From Floccularia luteovirens (taxonomy: Eukaryota > Basidiomycota > Agaricomycetes > Agaricales > Squamanitaceae), in NCBI GenBank assembly GCA_009739215.1, contig VSJF01000012.1, positions 1,116,001-1,180,000 on the forward strand: 64,000 nucleotides of DNA, given 5' to 3'. Within the stretch, counting starts at the first letter, position 1, and every line of letters starts with the position of its first letter. The notes under the pieces were generated by a model, which was not told the origin of the DNA, ran no database searches, and saw only the letters and a program-made list of their open reading frames with translations. Position numbers and translations under genes: made by a program. Shown piece by piece: positions 59,753 through 64,000 of the stretch.

Positions 59753-60550
59753 TAGCAAATAAGTCTTCTCATGAGGACAGAGATGTCTTGGCTGACAAGG
59801 AAGACCTTGAAGGTCTATAAGTTCTCTACTCCTCTTTAATAAAGGGTATAGAGTTTCAGGATGCTTCAACACCTGTGCTTCTGTGAAGGTGCTAGCAATT
59901 GGCAGAGCATAAAACTTATGGGGATTTTCCTGTAGAAAGGAGGGCTTCGGGGTAGGAGCTGATCTTGGCATATCCATACTACCCTCAAAAGACAAAGGGC
60001 CAGCTACGGCCTGGCTACTACTGGCTACAGGAGCCATTCTTGCTACAGGAAAGTGTGCTGCTATACTATCTAATGCCATTTTTGTTTTTTCTTTCTCTTC
60101 TTGAGTTTTCTTACCCCCTCGCTTGTGCTGTTTCCACTTATTTCCACCATCTGAAGAGTCTTCTTTGTTGTTTGATGATGTAGATAAAGAAGGAATTTGT
60201 TATGACATTTGTACTACTCTATGCACTGATCTGCTCTCAGTGACCAAAGTCTACTGAGTGTCATAGACATGCTGGACTGCAGTGGTGATGTCATGAAGGG
60301 TCAAGATCTGCACATTATATTTTTGTAGCAGTGTTGCCTGGACAGATTGCCAGTGAGGTGGTACAGATGCCATAGCCTATAAGGCTTGCAATAATTCAGG
60401 GATGGTGCATGATTCATCAGCCAGTCTCCTAAACATTTCACTAAGGCAGAAGAAGTCTGCCTGGAGATCTCCATCACCAAGCTTGAAGAACTTTACATTC
60501 TGTGCTAGCTTCAAGGTGATGCCTAAACTATGATCCTCATACTATACAAC
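59753..60550 (-). pseudogene. Copia-type gag (UBN2) relic
   Basis: Minus-strand reading shows LGDGDLQADFFCLSEMF, RRLADESCTIPELLQAL, PPHWQSVQATLLQKYN and LTLHDITTAVQHVYD, typical of copia-type gag in basidiomycetes, broken by three stops. An in-frame open stretch follows from MALDSIAAHFPVARMAP to the end near 59753. Confidence 0.75.
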
Positions 60551-60592
60551 TAACCAAGTCCACAAAGCACTACATCAGCAAATCTTGGGTCA

Positions 60593-60680
60593 ACTATGGA
60601 GCACTATGGAGTGCTCCATAGTGCCATAGTGCTCATAGTGCCCATAGCATGGGTTCCCAACTCCAGAGCACTCCATAGCA
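60593..60680. repeat. CTATGG/CCATAG inverted array with 11-bp stem
   Basis: GCACTATGGAG and CTCCATAGTGC form a perfect 11-bp stem with a 2-base loop near 60607-60630, followed by more CATAGTGC words. This is the left inner part of the inverted-repeat element. Confidence 0.7.
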
Positions 60681-60779
60681 CTACTATAATAGTATATATA
60701 CTTTATTAGATTATTCATTTTATTATATTCATTTTATTTTTACTACTATAATTACTACATACTACTATATAATACTATA

Positions 60780-61190
60780 TAGAAGAAATAAAAAAAAGAC
60801 AAAAAAAGTTGAACAAAAAAACATAAAAAGTTAAGAAAAAAACATACCAAGTTGGAAAAAAAAACATATCAAGTTGGAAAAAAAAACATATCAAGTTGGA
60901 AAACATAACTGAAAAGACAGAAGAAGTCAGAAACATGACAAAAAAGGGAAAGGTTGGAAATATACCAAAAAAAGCAAAAAAAGTTGGAAACATATAGAAA
61001 GAAAGAAAAAAGTTGAAAACATATGAAAAAATAAGGAAAAAAGTCAGATACATGAAACAAGAGAAAGAGGATTGAAAACATAACTAGAAAGAGAGGAAAT
61101 ATATAAAAAAAGAAGGAAAAAGTCGGACATACAGAAGAGAAAGTTGAAAACATATAAAAAAAAAGAGGAAAAAAGTGGACACAAAACATA
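60780..61190. repeat. A-rich low-complexity tract with AAGTTGGAAA units
   Basis: Irregular repeats of A-runs with AAGTTGGAAA / ACATATCAAGTTGG. The antisense ORFs called in this stretch (rich in Phe) are artefacts of it. Confidence 0.8.
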
Positions 61191-61559
61191 CCAAATGCCC
61201 AAGCTATTACATCTCCTCAACTCTTTCCATCCCTAGGTCCTGACAATGAGCAGATATGGCAAAGATGTATGACAATGGAATGAATCTAGGAAAAGAATAT
61301 CAGTAAAAAAAAAGGAGGAAAGAATGACTTACAAAGATGAAGGTTGAAAACTTTGAAGCAAAAAAAAAAGTTGAAGTTCGAAGTATGCCACGTCAGCCAC
61401 AGATCACGTGACTTTGCTAAAGTTGAAATTTGAACTTAGAAAGATTTTTGGACTTAGAGTACTATTCCACTTTTTGGATTAGATAAGCAAAACATTGGAC
61501 TTGGACTTCAAAAAATTTTTTTTTTCTAAGTCAAAATACTACAGATTACTATACATTAT

Positions 61560-62010
61560 TATACAAATTTATATAGCATCTATAAAATACTATGGAAATG
61601 ATTAATATCTATGGACTACTATAAGTTACTATGGAATACTATGGATCACTATGGAATACTATGGATACTATAGGTTACTATGGAATACTATAGAATACTA
61701 TGGATTACTATGGGTTACTATGGGTTACTATGGAAATGATTGATATCTATAAGCCACTATGGGTCACTATGGAAAATAGCCAAAATCTATGAGATACTAT
61801 GGAAAATAACCAACATCTATGGACTACTATGAGTCACTATGGGTTGCTATGGAAAATGACTGAAATCTATGGACTACTATGAGTTACTATGGAAAATAGC
61901 CAAAATCTATAGGTCACTATGAGTCACTATGGAAAATGACCAAAATCTATAGATCACTATGGGTCACTATGGATTACTACAAGTGCTATGGCTTACTATG
62001 GCTTAAGTCA
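61560..62010. repeat. Degenerate ACTATGG minisatellite
   Basis: More than 30 copies of ACTATGG-like words spaced about 10 bp apart, within longer units of roughly 60-65 bp (GGAAAATAGCCAAAATCTATG) that recur several times. Confidence 0.85.
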
Positions 62011-62034
62011 GACTAAAACCAGGATTTGCTGATG

Positions 62035-62165
62035 TAGATGAATGACTTTCTTTTCTTGTCCTTTAACAACAAAGCCTTCAGGTTGAATCATATAGATTTC
62101 TTCTTTAAGTTTGCCATACAGAAAGACGCTCTTAACATCTAGGCCAGTAATAGCCTAATTCTTCA
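62035..62165 (-). pseudogene. Copia reverse-transcriptase fragment
   Basis: Minus strand reads TGLDVKSVFLYGKLKEEIYM and QPEGFVVKGQEKKVIHLH, the conserved start of the copia RT domain. Only about 43 codons remain, with one stop. Confidence 0.8.
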
Positions 62166-62172
62166 ACACTGC

Positions 62173-62973
62173 TGTTATGACCTTATCTGGATATGCGCTA
62201 TCTCCCTGGACTTTAGAATATGTTGTCAGGAACCTGACATCTCTGCACCTCACAAAACACACAGATATGTCATTACAGACTTCATTCAATAGACATAAAC
62301 AGATGTCAATGGACTTCTTCTATTTTAACCTTTAAGTCATGTTTTAAGTGCAATAGACATCATTGAAGCCATGTCATAACTCTGCTCTACAAGTATCTCT
62401 GCATTTACAGAGATCATATAGAAGTCAGCTCTTGACAGCATACATAATGTGTTCCTGCCTCATTCCCTGCTCTTGTCATATGTTTCATCATATAACTCTC
62501 TTTATTCTTCTGTATAACTTGTGTATGCTTTGATATGACTAGTAGCACTTCAATATGACTTGTATCTAACTTAATGCTTATTCAGATAGCACACAATTGT
62601 TTATTATTAGCAGTAGTGTATGTGTATTTAAGTAGTACAAAACTACAGTCAAGCCTTAGCTTGATCTTAGTTTTGAGTACTCCAATATCATTTGGTTATT
62701 ACTCTGTTACCTCAGTTCTATCTCCCTCCCTTGTCTAGGATGGCAAGCAAGTTGTATATAATGGCATGGGCAATACCAAACACACTGAAAGGCCTGTGTG
62801 TTTATCCACTGCAACTGACCTCAGTAAGGCCCCAGCAGGTGGCAGTTAGAAACCTGTGTATAGGCACTCTTCTATACCATGCTAAGGAAATCTGACTAGC
62901 AATCTACCAACCTTGGTAACCCCTACAACAAGACCAGTTAATGATGACGATCCCCTCCCAAACCCACATAACA
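62173..62973 (+). repeat. LTR, TGTTATGACC...CATAACA family
   Basis: 801 bp from TGTTATGACCTTATCTGG to CCCACATAACA. It contains GTATTTAAGTAG and CTCAGTTCTATCTCCCTCCC, promoter-like features. The reverse-oriented fragment at 55595-56160 is a relative. No target duplication seen. Confidence 0.55.
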
Positions 62974-62981
62974 GTAACAAT

Positions 62982-63260
62982 ATGACAAAGCATGTTCTAC
63001 AACCTTCTATGAGGTTCTATGAATTAGACATGTAATTATGTAGAACAGTGCACAGACCTATTATGCCAAATATGTACATACAGTAAAGCTGTATATAAGG
63101 ACACTCTTTACATATAAATATATTCAGTCCTTTCTGGATAGTAGTAGTATACTGACTAAGTGTGTGATTAAGTAAGCATCCATAGTGGACCCAGAGTTTG
63201 CTGATGCAAGGTAAGGCTGAGTCCCTATCACTGTGCAAATGCACAGATGGCTGCTCAACA
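62982..63260 (+). repeat. Truncated solo LTR (TGTTG family)
   Basis: Shares GCATGTTCTACAACCTTCTA, TATATAAGGACACTC and the end TGGCTGCTCAACA with the copy at 50081-50456; the 5' quarter is missing. Confidence 0.75.
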
Positions 63261-63730
63261 ATGACTTAAGCCCAAACCAAGCTTAAAAGAAGATATATTA
63301 TTATTTATTTTTTTCATTTGTCTGGCTAATCAGCCAGCATTTCCGCACTCTGCACAAACTCAGCTCATGCTAACCATGCTGCTCAGGCTAACATGCTCTG
63401 CACATCTTCAGCATATAGCCATGTATCATAAATCTATCTAGACTTATCTGAAAGTTATCAAAAGTGAAAATATGTGGGAAAGTGAAAGTTTTGGGTTGCT
63501 TGGGTTGCCAAACAAGGCCTAATTCTTCCACCAGCCGAGTATGGCCCATGCGCAGGCACCTAAAGTTGAAACAGTAGACATAGCTGTGCAACTTCAAAAC
63601 AACACCCGCTACGCCCTCTCCATCTTCATATTGAACAAAAACATTTATTTGTTCATGTCGTACGTTTGTTATTGCTCTTCAATGGATACTTATTAGTATT
63701 CTGATACTGATGCATCAGAAAGCGTGATCG
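63261..63730. other. Gene-free stretch; promoter of the last gene
   Basis: Transition from retroelement DNA to normal gene DNA. Nothing recognised except the region just upstream of the ATG at 63731. Confidence 0.4.
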
Positions 63731-64000
63731 ATGTCTCCATCCAAGGCAGATCGAAGAATTGACGGTATCCTGGCTGGAACCAAGCAGATCCTTGACATTG
63801 CAAAGGATTTGCTAAGTTTTTGCCCTATCCCAGGCCTACCGGCTGCTGCTTCTACGCTATCTTCCCTCATCGATATGATACTGGTGAGTCGTAGGTTTGT
63901 AATACAATCATGTTTTGTGTATCGAATAACCTGGTCAACTAGAAAGTGAGAGGGAACGAAGAGACTCGAAGAGACCTAGCCAAAAAATTAAAAGATCTCG
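63731..64000 (+). CDS. Protein with MLKL-like N-terminal bundle, truncated by window end
   Basis: Exons 63731-63883 and 63943 onward. The start reads MSPSKADRRIDGILAGTKQI and LLSFCPIPGLPAAASTLSSL, then an intron, then KVRGNEETRRDLAKKLKDL. Amphipathic helices with a GLPAAASTL turn and a NEE-x6-LAxxL helix are the pattern of the adaptin/MLKL-like N-terminal domain seen at the front of basidiomycete NLR-like NTPases and kinases. In those families the bundle is thought to act in membrane-directed cell death. The downstream partner domain lies outside the window, so the class (NACHT, kinase or stand-alone) is unknown. Confidence 0.6.

Larger units (their letters stand above)
60573..62034. mobile_element. 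Non-autonomous terminal-inverted-repeat element
   Basis: Ends CATCAGCAAATCTTGG (left) and CCAGGATTTGCTGATG (right) are inverted repeats with one mismatch in 16, flanked by TA on both sides, as in Tc1/mariner-type insertions. The 1.46-kb interior has no transposase ORF: a homopolymer-rich A block (60780-61190), and long arrays of CTATGG / CCATAG words. A non-autonomous DNA transposon is the best reading; a different mechanism is possible. Confidence 0.6.

Noticed and set aside
60775..61189. Phe-rich membrane-like ORFs on the minus strand
   Set aside because: Translation of an A-rich low-complexity tract; not proteins.
1..64000. tRNA, rRNA or CRISPR loci
   Set aside because: No B-box with a matching cloverleaf, no rRNA core sequence and no regularly spaced identical repeats were found by reading; a dedicated search was not possible.

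Overview
The window looks like nuclear DNA of a filamentous basidiomycete, probably an agaricomycete. Genes are split by many short GT-AG introns (mostly 45-60 nt) with very small exons (8, 10, 11, 13 and 14 nt), and the families are fungal: a basidiomycete-type BTB protein, a MYND-finger protein, a CipC/DUF3759 protein, an AMPK beta subunit with an inserted low-complexity block, and an MLKL-like N-terminal bundle. The last 15 kb is packed with LTR retroelements. No prokaryotic signals, CRISPR array, rRNA or tRNA were recognised.

Layout: 0.5-12.8 kb is ordinary gene-dense DNA: a BTB/POZ protein, a small Cys-rich protein, a sulfite oxidase (minus), tRNA-splicing endonuclease subunit Sen15 (minus), an alpha/beta hydrolase, and a long proline/serine-rich FYRN-FYRC (TBRG1-like) chromatin protein with an apparent frameshift. 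13.2-35.4 kb is an inverted segmental duplication. Its left arm reads: Hst2-type sirtuin pseudogene (minus), S28 serine peptidase (minus), a block of unique genes (hypothetical protein, MYND protein, NAD(P)HX epimerase), then two DUF2235 (Tle1-like) hydrolases (plus). At the centre is a STE7-type MAP kinase kinase. The right arm mirrors the left: DUF2235 (minus), S28 remnant (plus), intact Hst2-type sirtuin (plus). All three DUF2235 genes are intact, with eleven exons each.

36-47 kb holds AMP deaminase (minus), AMPK beta (minus), N-terminal amidase Nta1 (plus, head-to-head with AMPK beta across 90 bp), a hypothetical Ser/Pro-rich protein (minus) and a CipC-like stress protein (plus). AMP deaminase removes AMP, the allosteric activator of the AMPK/Snf1 complex, so two parts of energy sensing lie side by side.

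48.8-63.3 kb is a retroelement graveyard: a Ty3/gypsy chromovirus with 389-bp LTRs, a TATCC target duplication and many stop codons that look like C-to-T decay; a nested solo LTR; several other LTRs; a decayed copia-type gag; and a 1.46-kb terminal-inverted-repeat element with no ORF, filled with ACTATGG-like repeats. At 63.7 kb a new gene starts that looks like an MLKL-type N-terminal helical bundle and runs off the window end. All exon structures were worked out by eye from reading frames, splice sites and family similarity; no alignment or RNA evidence was available.
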